From NCBI GenBank assembly GCA_040376005.1, contig JBEIRK010000013.1:1-31203 (forward strand): DNA of 31,203 nucleotides, read 5' to 3'. Positions 17,393-25,274 of the stretch are shown here, in pieces; position 1 is the stretch's first letter, and every line of letters starts with the position of its first letter. The position numbers and the translations under genes were made by a program. The notes beneath the pieces are model-generated. The model had not been told where the DNA came from. It ran no database searches and saw only the letters and a list, made by a program, of their open reading frames with translations. This DNA comes from JAGXTF01 sp040376005 (GTDB taxonomy: Bacteria; Bacteroidota; Bacteroidia; NS11-12g; UBA955).

Positions 17393-18354
17393 TCAGGGTT
17401 TTCAACACCTTGGGTTTTATTGTACGCTTTGATGATTTCTTTCACCAGTTCATGACGTACAACATCCTCAGTATCAAGATATATTTGGGCGATGCCTTTT
17501 ATGTTTTTTAAAATGGCTGCTGCTTGTTTTAAGCCACTTTTTTGCTTGCTCGGTAGGTCAATCTGGGTCAAATCACCCGTGATAATCATCTTGGCGTTAG
17601 GCCCCATACGGGTAAGAAACATCTTAAGTTGAAGTTCTGTGCAGTTCTGAGCTTCGTCCAAAATCACATAACAATTATCCAGGGTGCGCCCACGCATGAA
17701 GGCCAATGGTGCTACCTCAACCGTTCTGCTCTCAATCATACTTTTGAGCTTTTCCCCAGGTATCATATCTTCAAGAGCATCATACAATGGACGGAGGTAC
17801 GGATCTACCTTTTCTTTTAAATCACCCGGTAAAAATCCCAAATTCTCTCCCGCTTCTACTGCTGGGCGGGTAAGAATGATTTTACGTATTTCTCTATCCC
17901 GCAGCGCACGAACCGCAATGGCTACTGCTGTATAGGTTTTCCCAGTTCCTGCAGGACCAAGGGCAAAAATGATATCATTCTTCTCGGCAGACTTCACCAT
18001 TGCCCTCTGGTTCAGTGTGCGCGCTTTGATTCGTTGTCCGCGGGTACCTATCAGAAGTGTATCTCCATCTTCGGGACCTTCTGCAATGGCATTGCTAGGT
18101 TGACTGCTCCCAAATACTTCGTTGATAATGTGGATATTCAATTCGCCGCGCTTCAAATAGTACTGCTCAAGCAGCTCCATTTTGGAAGCAAAGCCTTCCA
18201 ATTCAGCTTCATCACCAAGCACCTTAACTTCATCCCCCCGGGCAATAAATTGCAACTTGGGAAATTTATTTTTAATCACGTTGATGTGGGCGTTGTTCAC
18301 ACCGTAAAAAACTTGTGGATTTATAATCTCAAGGGTATAAACTCTTTCTGTCAA
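17380..18354 (-). CDS. phoH: PhoH family ATPase
   Basis: A 324-residue cytoplasmic P-loop ATPase of the PhoH/PhoL type, linked in other bacteria to RNA metabolism and ribosome maturation. A KH-like N-terminal part (about 1-110, INPQVFYGVNNAHINVI, ARGDEVKVLGD) is followed by the PhoH domain. Walker A is GPAGTGKT (133-140), Walker B is VILDEAQNC with Asp233-Glu234, and TRMGPNAKMIITGDLTQIDL carries the sensor region. The start is TTG at 18354: a stop lies six codons upstream, no ATG occurs before the conserved N terminus, and the resulting length matches Bacteroidota homologues. It diverges from the SAM hydrolase gene, with a -7 element at 18380-18387. Confidence 0.93.
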   Translation of the reverse strand: MTERVYTLEIINPQVFYGVNNAHINVIKNKFPKLQFIARGDEVKVLGDEAELEGFASKMELLEQYYLKRGELNIHIINEVFGSSQPSNAIAEGPEDGDTLLIGTRGQRIKARTLNQRAMVKSAEKNDIIFALGPAGTGKTYTAVAIAVRALRDREIRKIILTRPAVEAGENLGFLPGDLKEKVDPYLRPLYDALEDMIPGEKLKSMIESRTVEVAPLAFMRGRTLDNCYVILDEAQNCTELQLKMFLTRMGPNAKMIITGDLTQIDLPSKQKSGLKQAAAILKNIKGIAQIYLDTEDVVRHELVKEIIKAYNKTQGVENPDSKE

Positions 18355-18370
18355 ACCTATCTTTTTTACT

Positions 18371-18387
18371 TACTTTGCACAAAGATA
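18371..18387. promoter_or_regulatory. Back-to-back -7 elements in the phoH/SAM-hydrolase divergent gap
   Basis: On the minus strand TATCTTTG (18387-18380) is a full TAnnTTTG match for phoH. Directly beside it on the plus strand TACTTTG (18371-18377) is one base short of the same consensus and points at the SAM hydrolase gene. Together they form the inverted repeat CTTTG-CA-CAAAG. No clear -33 elements were found for either. If both are used, their polymerase sites overlap and the two promoters would compete. Confidence 0.4.
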
Positions 18388-18401
18388 CTTAATACACTCC
18401 A

Positions 18402-19181
18402 TTGGAACACACCGGTTGCATACATCTAATTACCGATTATGGGAAAAATGCCCTCGAGCATACAATGGACCAGCTTTTGTTTCATAAACACTTCCCTGGT
18501 TTACCCCATATTTTTTCCAACCAACACTTCAAACTTGGAGACGTTATTGCGCCTTCCATTTTCTTAAAACTCTGTTATGCGCAATTCCCAGAAGGCACGG
18601 TGCATATAGCACCTTTGCATATAGAAAGCAAGCTTCCTGAAAAGTATATTTTAGCTGTTGGACATGGCCAATACTTTGTGGGTCCAGACAATGGTTTGTT
18701 TCCTATGGCGCTTGGGAGTGATGCTATTGACTATTACAAACTACCGCGCCCTTCTGGCAAAAGCAATATCATCGAAGATGTAATGATTCCCGCAGCGGTT
18801 TCCCTTCTCAGCAGCGGAACTTCAGCATTTCAAGAGAATCCGGAAAACAATCCACGCAGGCTCATCATGCCCCTTGCCGCACTTACAGGCAATGTGTTGC
18901 GCTTAGTTGTGCTTTATAATGATTCCCATGGCAATGCTTATTTGAATATGGACAAGGCCGAATTCCTCAAGATCACGGATGGAAAACGTTTTGCACTTAA
19001 ACTCGGATTTAAAGATGAAATAACAGAAATTTCATCTTCCTATCACGATATTCCTGAAGGCGACAAATTGGCAATATTTGGTTTGGGTGATTTACTTCAA
19101 ATATGCGTAAACTGCGGCTCTGCTGAGCAATATCTCGGTCTTAAAGCGGGGAAAATGGTAATGCTTGAAATTCAGAACTAA
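18402..19181 (+). CDS. S-adenosyl-L-methionine hydrolase/SAM hydroxide adenosyltransferase family protein (DUF62)
   Basis: A 259-residue protein of the SAM hydroxide adenosyltransferase family, which hydrolyses SAM to adenosine and methionine (fluorinase and chlorinase are relatives). Motifs: HLITDYG near the N terminus (family TTDFG), VHIAPLHIES, GQYFVGPDNGLFPM, NDSHGNAYLNM (family D-x-F-G-N) and FGLGDLLQICVNCGSAEQYL. It starts at TTG 18402. A TAA lies four codons upstream, and the first in-frame ATG would delete the conserved LITDYG loop, so TTG is the only credible start. It is 3 bases from the ABM gene and probably cotranscribed with it. Hydrolase activity is inferred from the family. Confidence 0.87.
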   Translation: MEHTGCIHLITDYGKNALEHTMDQLLFHKHFPGLPHIFSNQHFKLGDVIAPSIFLKLCYAQFPEGTVHIAPLHIESKLPEKYILAVGHGQYFVGPDNGLFPMALGSDAIDYYKLPRPSGKSNIIEDVMIPAAVSLLSSGTSAFQENPENNPRRLIMPLAALTGNVLRLVVLYNDSHGNAYLNMDKAEFLKITDGKRFALKLGFKDEITEISSSYHDIPEGDKLAIFGLGDLLQICVNCGSAEQYLGLKAGKMVMLEIQN

Positions 19182-19184
19182 AAT

Positions 19185-19499
19185 ATGATAATTCGTATCG
19201 TAAAAATGCAATTCCATCCTGAAAAGGTTGACACTTTTTTGGATGTTTTCCATAACTCAGCAGACCAAATTCGAAACTTTTCCGGTTGCCAACATCTCGA
19301 GCTCTATAAGCATGAAAGCACTCCCGGCCTCCTATTTACCTATAGCTATTGGCAAGATGCCGAGAGTTTGGAAAACTACCGCAACAGTGAATTGTTTCAG
19401 ACCACATGGGCAAAAACGAAAATCCTTTTTTCAGCAAAAGCAGAAGCATGGAGTTTAAACCGCATTTGGAACGCAAGCAGACCTGAGATTATTGAATAA
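19185..19499 (+). CDS. Antibiotic biosynthesis monooxygenase (ABM) fold protein
   Basis: A 104-residue protein with the dimeric ferredoxin-like ABM pattern: IIRIVKMQFHPEKVDTFLDV (strand and helix), SGCQHLELYKHES, LLFTYSYWQDAESLENYRNS, then a helix and the strand EAWSLNRIW. Family members include small monooxygenases, haem-degrading enzymes and many proteins of unknown role; no specific function can be assigned. It starts 3 bases after the SAM hydrolase-family gene. Its last 11 bases overlap the 3' end of mpl on the opposite strand. Confidence 0.82.
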   Translation: MIIRIVKMQFHPEKVDTFLDVFHNSADQIRNFSGCQHLELYKHESTPGLLFTYSYWQDAESLENYRNSELFQTTWAKTKILFSAKAEAWSLNRIWNASRPEIIE

Positions 19500-20826
19500 A
19501 CTCTTGAGGCGTTAACCCGCCTAAATTGCCACTACTCATTAACAGCAGCACCGTTTTCTTGCCATCAAGGTGCTGCGTTACGGCATGCTTTAGGGCTTGT
19601 GGATCTGAAAATTCTAAACAATCCGTAATGGTATTTTGAATAAATCCCACTTCAGGGATAGGCATTTTCTTCAATTCAAAAACATGGGGATCAAACAACA
19701 CAAATGCATGGTCAGCAGGCGATAATGCGCCACGGTAACCTGGCAGAAAATCAGTCCGCAGGCTGCTGAATGTATGAAGCTCAAAAACTGCTATAAATTG
19801 GTGATTGGGATATTGCTCTTTCACAGCTAAAACCGTTGCTTTCACCTTACTCGGTGCATGGGCAAAGTCACGAAAAACAGTCAACTGATCCGACTGATGG
19901 ACTTTCTCCAATCTTTTTGCAGTTCCCGTAAAGGTTTGCATGGCAGTCCAAAAAGCATCCGCATCTATTCTCAGTTCTTTCGCAATTCCAGCTACCCCAC
20001 TGGCATTTTGTAAATTGTGTTTACCAAAAAACCGCATAGGATATTCTTTTCCTTCTACCCGAACTACCGCACCAAGTTCGTGTTGCTCATATTCGGGCTG
20101 GGTATAGGAATGATTGGCGCAAGTAAACTCTGTGGCCAATTGTTTTAAATCCGCATCCCCTTCAAACCAGAATAGGGTTCCACCGGGTATCATGGTTTTC
20201 TCAAATATGCGAAATTGGTCTACATAGTTATCATAGGTTGGAAACACATTGATATGGTCCCAAGCCACACCCGTAATCATTGCCAAATGAGGCTTATATA
20301 CATGAAACTTGGGCACAGGGTGTAACGCAGAGGTGAGATACTCATCCCCTTCAATCACAATCAATGGCGCATCGCTGAGGCGCACCATGCGCTGAAATCC
20401 CGGAAGTTGTGAACCCACCAAATAGTCAAATTCCTTGTTGTGAAAATTAAGCACGTGCATAAGCATAGCCGTAGATGTGGTTTTACCGTGACTGCCACCA
20501 ATCACAACCCGGGTTTTGTCTTTACTATGCTCGAAGATGAATTCGGGAAAAGAATACACTTTCAGACCCATTTCTTGTGCTTTGAGCAACTCTGGATTTT
20601 CAGCCCTAGCATGCATACCCAGGATTACAGCATCAATGGAAGCATTGATTTTCTCTGGGAACCAGCCCAATTCTTGTGGCATGATTCCAGCTTCCTCCAA
20701 TCTGGATTTCGCAGGATCAAATATCTCGTCATCACTGCCTGTAACATGGTTTCCATGAGCCAATAGCTCAAGGGCAAGATTGTGCATAACAGCGCCGCCA
20801 ATGGCAATAAAATGGTAATTTTTCAT
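19489..20826 (-). CDS. mpl: UDP-N-acetylmuramate:L-alanyl-gamma-D-glutamyl-meso-diaminopimelate ligase
   Basis: A 445-residue Mur ligase that reattaches recycled murein tripeptide to UDP-MurNAc. The N-terminal Rossmann part (HFIAIGGAVMHNLALELL, GSDDEIFDP) is Mpl-like, with AVMHNLA where MurC has GMSG. The ATP loop is GSHGKTTST (111-119), followed by VIEGDEYLTSAL, ITGVAWDHINVFPTYDNY, and in the C-terminal domain FRDFAHAPSKVKATVLAV and FELHTFSSLRTDFL. These separate it from MurC. I start at ATG 20826; a TTG two codons upstream is possible. Its stop end overlaps the ABM gene by 11 bases. With dapD in the same window it fits a DAP-type peptidoglycan. Confidence 0.95.
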   Translation of the reverse strand: MKNYHFIAIGGAVMHNLALELLAHGNHVTGSDDEIFDPAKSRLEEAGIMPQELGWFPEKINASIDAVILGMHARAENPELLKAQEMGLKVYSFPEFIFEHSKDKTRVVIGGSHGKTTSTAMLMHVLNFHNKEFDYLVGSQLPGFQRMVRLSDAPLIVIEGDEYLTSALHPVPKFHVYKPHLAMITGVAWDHINVFPTYDNYVDQFRIFEKTMIPGGTLFWFEGDADLKQLATEFTCANHSYTQPEYEQHELGAVVRVEGKEYPMRFFGKHNLQNASGVAGIAKELRIDADAFWTAMQTFTGTAKRLEKVHQSDQLTVFRDFAHAPSKVKATVLAVKEQYPNHQFIAVFELHTFSSLRTDFLPGYRGALSPADHAFVLFDPHVFELKKMPIPEVGFIQNTITDCLEFSDPQALKHAVTQHLDGKKTVLLLMSSGNLGGLTPQEFIQ

Positions 20827-20990
20827 TTGCAATAATATTGGGTCTTTGCTCTAGGATGAAGCGCAGAACACGAAGGCAAATAAAGAAAAGTAGCCCAGTT
20901 TCTCGCACTTCTAGTTTTACACATCGGTGCAGAAATCTCAGACATATAAATAAATCGCAGAAAGAGCTACGTGGAATTCATGAAATTGAC

Positions 20991-20998
20991 TAATTTTG
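20991..20998 (+). promoter_or_regulatory. -7 element for the etfBA operon
   Basis: TAATTTTG is a full TAnnTTTG match and would start transcription near 21003, about 20 bases before etfB. No clear TTTG was found at the expected -33 distance. The rest of the 197-base gap (20827-21023) holds nothing else I can support. Confidence 0.5.
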
Positions 20999-21010
20999 CA
21001 CACCTTTTTT

Positions 21011-21016
21011 AGGGAG
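21011..21016 (+). promoter_or_regulatory. Strong Shine-Dalgarno sequence before etfB
   Basis: AGGGAG, followed by more purines, lies 7 bases before the ATG at 21024. Such a clear ribosome binding site is uncommon in this window, where most genes have none; it suggests high expression of the ETF genes. Confidence 0.55.
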
Positions 21017-21023
21017 AGAATTC

Positions 21024-21761
21024 ATGAAAATACTCGTTTGCATTAGCATTGTACCCGACACAACTACTAAAATCAGTTTTACTGACAACGACACGAAATT
21101 CAACACCGCTGGTGTTCAGTACATCATCAATCCTTATGACGAATTGGCATTGACCCGTGCACTAGACATTGCAGAACCTGCAGGTGGCACAGTTACTGTT
21201 ATCCATGTTGGAGGGCCTGAAAGCGAACCCGGCATACGCAAAGCACTTAGTATGGGTGCTACCGATGCCATTCGTGTAAATGCAGAAGCTACGGATTCTG
21301 TGTTTGTTGCTGCGCAAATTGCGGAAGTGGCAAAAACCGGTGGTTACAACATGATATTGACAGGCAGAGAAAGCATTGACTACAATGGTGCTGCGGTTTG
21401 CAGCTTGTTGGGAGAAATGTTAAACATGCCATCTATCAATGTGGTTACCAAATTGGATATTGATGGGAATGCGGCCATGATAGAACATGATATTGACGGA
21501 GGAAGAGAAGTACTGAAAGTATCAATGCCTTTTGTAGCAAGTGCTCAGAAAGACTTGTGTGAACCTAGAATTCCAAACATGAGAGGCATTATGGCAGCAA
21601 GAACAAAGCCATTGGCTGTTGTAGAAGCTGCGGCTACTGGCAACGGTGCATCTTATGCATCTTATGAACTACCAGCTCCAAAGCAAGGGGTAAAGCTCAT
21701 CAATCCTGAAAACGCAGGAGATTTAATTCAACTATTACGCAACGAAGCAAAAGTTATCTAA
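21024..21761 (+). CDS. etfB: Electron transfer flavoprotein, beta subunit
   Basis: The 245-residue small subunit of ETF, which with EtfA carries electrons from acyl-CoA dehydrogenases to the quinone pool. It has the ETF beta pattern: ILVCISIVPDTTTKISF at the N terminus, INPYDELALTRALDIAE, the adenine-nucleotide loop GRESIDYNGAAVCSLLGEML, then DGGREVLKVSMPFVASAQKD and EPRIPNMRGIMAAR. Its stop is one base before the etfA start. It is the first gene of a long plus-strand run and has the best ribosome binding site seen here. Confidence 0.95.
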   Translation: MKILVCISIVPDTTTKISFTDNDTKFNTAGVQYIINPYDELALTRALDIAEPAGGTVTVIHVGGPESEPGIRKALSMGATDAIRVNAEATDSVFVAAQIAEVAKTGGYNMILTGRESIDYNGAAVCSLLGEMLNMPSINVVTKLDIDGNAAMIEHDIDGGREVLKVSMPFVASAQKDLCEPRIPNMRGIMAARTKPLAVVEAAATGNGASYASYELPAPKQGVKLINPENAGDLIQLLRNEAKVI

Positions 21762-21762
21762 T

Positions 21763-22710
21763 ATGGCCATCCTAGTATTCGCAGAAGTATCTGAAAGAAA
21801 ATTCAAGAAAGCCGCATTTGAGGCAATAAATTACGCTGCACAGGTTGCAGCCAAAAACTCTGACACCGTTGTTGCCGCAGTAATTGGAGACGTTGATAAC
21901 GCTTCTGAGCTGGGTATGTATGGTGCTCAAGAGGTAATCACCGCACAAGCTGGCGCTTTTCAAGCTGAAGTATACAGTGAAATTTTGGCAAACATTGCCA
22001 AAGAACAGCAAGCATCTGTAGTGGTGATTTCAAACTCATATGCAGGCAAAGCCATCAGCGGAAGAGTCGCTGTAAAGTTGAATGCCTCCTTGGCTACCAA
22101 CGTAATCGGATATCCTGAAACGGGTGAAGGGTTCAAAGTAAAACGTGGCGTTTTCTCAGGAAAAGCATTTGGATATGTTTCATTAACGCAGCCTACCAAG
22201 GTGTTGGCAATTACACCAAACTCATTTGAAACCGTTTCAACAGGTGGTTCTGCGAGTGTTTCTAATTACAGTGGATCTGTTCCATCTTCTAGCACTGAAA
22301 TTGTTTCTGTAAATACAGTTACAGGCAAGATTCCACTGACAGAAGCTGAAGTTGTTATTTCAGGTGGCCGCGGTATGAAAGGTCCAGAGAATTGGTCAAT
22401 GATTGAAGAATTGGCGGATATCTTAGGCGGCGCTACTGCATGTTCTAAACCTGTAAGTGATATGCATTGGAGACCACACAGTGAGCACGTAGGACAGACA
22501 GGCATTACCATTAAACCAAACTTATATATTGCTATTGGCATTTCAGGTGCCATTCAGCATTTGGCGGGTGTAAGCAGCAGCAAGGTTATTGTTGCCATAA
22601 ATAAAGATCCAGAAGCGCCATTTTTCAAAGCAGCAGATTACGGAATCGTAGGAGATGCTTTCGATGTGTTGCCAAAGATTCTAGAAGCGGCCAAAGCGGC
22701 CAAAGCGTGA
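21763..22710 (+). CDS. etfA: Electron transfer flavoprotein, alpha subunit
   Basis: The 315-residue FAD-binding subunit. The N-terminal half is the ETF fold shared with EtfB. The C-terminal FAD domain is highly typical: VVISGGRGMKGPENWSMIEE, GATACSKPVSD, HVGQTGITIKPNLYIAIGIS, then SGAIQHLAG and VIVAINKDPEAPFFKAADYG. Length is normal. It begins one base after etfB, and the bifunctional nuclease gene starts 10 bases after its stop. The 3' end carries a short GCGGCCAAA direct repeat encoding AAKAAKA, which looks like harmless low complexity. Confidence 0.96.
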   Translation: MAILVFAEVSERKFKKAAFEAINYAAQVAAKNSDTVVAAVIGDVDNASELGMYGAQEVITAQAGAFQAEVYSEILANIAKEQQASVVVISNSYAGKAISGRVAVKLNASLATNVIGYPETGEGFKVKRGVFSGKAFGYVSLTQPTKVLAITPNSFETVSTGGSASVSNYSGSVPSSSTEIVSVNTVTGKIPLTEAEVVISGGRGMKGPENWSMIEELADILGGATACSKPVSDMHWRPHSEHVGQTGITIKPNLYIAIGISGAIQHLAGVSSSKVIVAINKDPEAPFFKAADYGIVGDAFDVLPKILEAAKAAKA

Positions 22711-22720
22711 TTCCCCACTC

Positions 22721-23323
22721 ATGACAAACAGAACCGAGCTTGAATTAATTTCTATAGTGCCAGCGCATTCGCATGGTGCTTATACCTTGATTCTCGGTGA
22801 AAAGAATGGGAACAGAAATCTTCCCGTGCTCATTGGGGCTTTTGAAGCACAAGCCATTGCAATGGAATTGGAAAGCATGAAGCCAAGCAGACCGCTTACC
22901 CATGATCTTTTTGTTTCGGCATTAAAATCCTACGATATTGCTGTTTCTGAGATTCTAATCAATGATTTGCAAGAGGGCATTTTCTTTAGCCGTGTGATAT
23001 GCGACCGCCAAGGGGAAAGGGTTGAAATTGACTCCAGAACCAGTGATGCTATAGCCTTGGCTATAAAATTTCAATGTCCTATTTATTGTGTTGATACCGT
23101 GCTGGATGAAGCGGGCTATGAAAATGATGAAGAACCTGAATCTTCAGAAGAAACGCCTGGAAGGGTGATTCATGAGGAATTAATCCCTGTGAGCAAAACA
23201 CATAGTGGATTTGATTCATTCAATATAGATGATCTAGAAAACATGCTCGAAGAGGCGATTCGCGATGAAGATTACAGCCGGGCTGCTAAAATTCGCGATG
23301 AAATTGCCAAACGTAAAAAGTAA
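22721..23323 (+). CDS. Bifunctional nuclease family protein (DUF151) with C-terminal UVR motif
   Basis: A 200-residue cytoplasmic protein. The BFN/DUF151 domain spans about 5-125, with YTLILGEKNGNRNLPVLIG, FEAQAIAMELE, RPLTHDLFVSALKSYDIAV and IDSRTSDAIALAIKFQCPIY. After an acidic linker comes a UvrB/UvrC-type helix-hairpin motif (about 165-198, DDLENMLEEAIRDEDYSRAA). The BFN family has reported RNase and DNase activity in plants and structural work in bacteria; the role in Bacteroidota is unclear. It starts 10 bases after etfA. The lipoprotein gene starts 26 bases before its stop, within the UVR-coding end. Confidence 0.92.
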   Translation: MTNRTELELISIVPAHSHGAYTLILGEKNGNRNLPVLIGAFEAQAIAMELESMKPSRPLTHDLFVSALKSYDIAVSEILINDLQEGIFFSRVICDRQGERVEIDSRTSDAIALAIKFQCPIYCVDTVLDEAGYENDEEPESSEETPGRVIHEELIPVSKTHSGFDSFNIDDLENMLEEAIRDEDYSRAAKIRDEIAKRKK

Positions 23324-23702
23324 ATTTGGTATCATCATCGGGTCGTTTTTATTCTTCACGGCCTGCCAATCTTTATCAAAAAATACACATACCAAGCTCA
23401 TTGGCACTTGGACATATCAGTCCGTAAGCAAAAGCGATTCACTTGTGTTTGCAGTGCATGAAAACGACTCGCTGGTATTCACTTCCAACACGTTTAAATA
23501 CGACATTGCATCAGTTCAAAAACACATGCAGGGAACTTGGCAAGTTATCCGCCTACATAGAGACAGTGTACCTACGACAGTGCAGTTAAAATACCTACCT
23601 GGTCAGCAGGTTCGTCAGTTCGAAATCCTCAAAATCAATGATAGTTTATTGATAATGCAAGAAAAAGGTATCATTTTTACATTTTCAAAACGCAGTTCAT
23701 GA
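23298..23702 (+). CDS. Putative lipoprotein, lipocalin-like
   Basis: A 134-residue protein with a lipoprotein signal ending in FFTAC (Cys23), so probably anchored in a membrane facing the periplasm. The mature part (LIGTWTYQSVSKSDSLVF, MQGTWQVIRLHRDSV, ILKINDSLLIMQEKGIIFTF) is mostly beta strand and has the 'L-x-G-T-W' opening seen in lipocalin-like proteins of Bacteroidota. No ligand or function can be assigned. I use ATG 23298, which gives a compact signal; an earlier in-frame ATG at 23265 would add 11 residues. It overlaps the nuclease gene by 26 bases and the next gene by ATGA, so translation is probably coupled. Confidence 0.8.
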   Translation: MKLPNVKSKFGIIIGSFLFFTACQSLSKNTHTKLIGTWTYQSVSKSDSLVFAVHENDSLVFTSNTFKYDIASVQKHMQGTWQVIRLHRDSVPTTVQLKYLPGQQVRQFEILKINDSLLIMQEKGIIFTFSKRSS

Positions 23703-24544
23703 GTAAAGTCTACAATATTGATGGGGTGATACACTCCGGTTTAGAGCCCGTTTTCACTCCAGAGAGTAGGTCTTATCGCTATGGCGATGGTTTTTTTGAA
23801 AGCATGAAAATGGCGCATGGAACAATTCTGCATTTGGATAAGCACATGTCGCGTATCCATAAAAGTGCACTCTTATTGAAGTATACACTTCCAGCGAATT
23901 TTGATACCCAAGAACTGGGAAACCGCATCAGAGAAACCGCAGCAAGTCAATCTATCCAACATGCCAGGGTTAGATGCACTGTAGTGCGCGAAAGCGATGG
24001 ACTTTACACGCCTATGGCAAATAATGTGAGCATCATCATCGAAATTACAAAAATTGATGAGGCTACGTATGATTATAATAAAGAGGGACTCCATTTGGGC
24101 AGCTATTCAGAGATGACCAAAAATGCCAATTTCATTTCTACATTAAAAACGACCTCCGCCCTCATTTATGTAATGGCAGGAATTCATGCACGAGAAAATG
24201 GTTTTGATGACTGTGTCATTTTCAATGATCATGGCCGCATCGCAGAAAGCATTAGTTCTAATATCTTTACGGTTTCAGGCGAATTCATCAATACACCACC
24301 CTTATCTGAATACTGTGTAGATGGTGTAATGCGCAAGGTTGTGATTCAATTGGCACAAGCCTATGGATATACCGTATTAGAGCAGCCCATTTCTGAAATC
24401 ACATTAAACACGGCAGATGAAATCTTTTTGACCAGCGCCACAAGAGGCATTCGTTGGATTGGACAGTACAAAGGAAAGCGCTATAAAAACACAGTGAGCC
24501 GCATCTTGTCAGAAAGACTTAATCCACAACAAACCCTACTTTAA
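23699..24544 (+). CDS. Class IV aminotransferase (aminodeoxychorismate lyase or branched-chain aminotransferase type)
   Basis: A 281-residue fold-type IV PLP enzyme. The PLP-binding lysine is probably Lys150 in STLKTTSALIYVMA, with Glu183 in GRIAESISSNIF near the cofactor ring. SRSYRYGDGFFESMKM (24-38) and ARVRCTVVRESDGLY (89-103) are normal for the family, as is the C-terminal phosphate-binding part EIFLTSATRGIRWIG. It could be PabC (4-amino-4-deoxychorismate lyase, folate synthesis) or a branched-chain/D-amino-acid aminotransferase. The short length and solitary setting lean to PabC, but the sequence does not settle it. It starts by ATGA overlap with the lipoprotein gene. Confidence 0.88.
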   Translation: MSKVYNIDGVIHSGLEPVFTPESRSYRYGDGFFESMKMAHGTILHLDKHMSRIHKSALLLKYTLPANFDTQELGNRIRETAASQSIQHARVRCTVVRESDGLYTPMANNVSIIIEITKIDEATYDYNKEGLHLGSYSEMTKNANFISTLKTTSALIYVMAGIHARENGFDDCVIFNDHGRIAESISSNIFTVSGEFINTPPLSEYCVDGVMRKVVIQLAQAYGYTVLEQPISEITLNTADEIFLTSATRGIRWIGQYKGKRYKNTVSRILSERLNPQQTLL

Positions 24545-24616
24545 AACTTCAGATTATTGACATTTTACTGTCATGGGCAACATTTAATACAACAGATTGT
24601 CTATACTTGTATACAG

Positions 24617-25270
24617 ATGAAAGCAAAAATTGCACTTCTTACGATTCTTACTCTTGGTGCACAATTGTCTACCCATGCTCAGGTTAAGCATCAACTTGGG
24701 CTTAACTGCTCGCAATTTGTAAAGCAATTCATTACGCCGAATAGCACTGCGTTCACAGGCAATAACCCCTATCTCCTCACCTACCGCATGCACCGTTCAA
24801 AAATAAATTACAGAGCAGGGTTTGGAGGCAATTACTCATTTACAAACGAAGACAACCAAACTTCACAGTTTTTGCAGAATTCAGATATTTGGTCATTAAA
24901 TTCCAGAATCGGTATTGATTTCAATCGCAGCATTACCAAAAGGCTCAACTTTTATTATGGACTGGATTTTACTTACAATCAAAACAGTTCCATTATTAAA
25001 ACAACCTCAAAAGGGGGTGGTTTTATCAATAATACCACAGTAACCCGTAAAGGAAGATCCATGGGCGCTGCAGGTGCATTCACTTTTGAATACATGATTC
25101 AAGACAAAATCAGCTTGTTTACCGAACTAAACTTGAATTTTTCGCGCGGCAGAACCAGTGAAAAAGTGGACAACCCTGACTTCCCAAATTCTTCAACCGA
25201 AAATAAAACCCGCACGGGCAATTTCATTGTCAATGCGCCTGTTTCCATATTCTTAAGCATTTACCTCTAA
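24617..25270 (+). CDS. Putative outer-membrane beta-barrel protein
   Basis: A 217-residue exported protein with signal peptide MKAKIALLTILTLGAQLSTHA. The mature part is a string of short amphipathic strands with aromatic ends and polar turns (INYRAGFGGNYSFTNEDN, LNFYYGLDFTYNQNSS, GAAGAFTFEYMIQDKISLFT), ending in the hydrophobic strand APVSIFLSIYL, typical of small outer-membrane barrels. I do not recognise a named family. ATG 24617 is chosen for the signal peptide over an upstream frame start at 24557. It lies 4 bases before the peroxidase gene, so they are probably cotranscribed. Confidence 0.75.
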   Translation: MKAKIALLTILTLGAQLSTHAQVKHQLGLNCSQFVKQFITPNSTAFTGNNPYLLTYRMHRSKINYRAGFGGNYSFTNEDNQTSQFLQNSDIWSLNSRIGIDFNRSITKRLNFYYGLDFTYNQNSSIIKTTSKGGGFINNTTVTRKGRSMGAAGAFTFEYMIQDKISLFTELNLNFSRGRTSEKVDNPDFPNSSTENKTRTGNFIVNAPVSIFLSIYL

Positions 25271-25274
25271 AACC

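Noticed and set aside
20856..20993. A 45-codon plus-strand frame (MKRRTRRQIKKSSPVSR...) in the gap before etfB
   Set aside because: Very basic, no recognisable family, no promoter element, and it runs into the etfB -7 element. It looks like chance in an A-rich intergenic stretch.
22690..22710. GCGGCCAAA direct repeats at the end of etfA as a possible mobile or regulatory repeat
   Set aside because: Only two to three copies, in frame, coding Ala-Ala-Lys; ordinary low-complexity C terminus.
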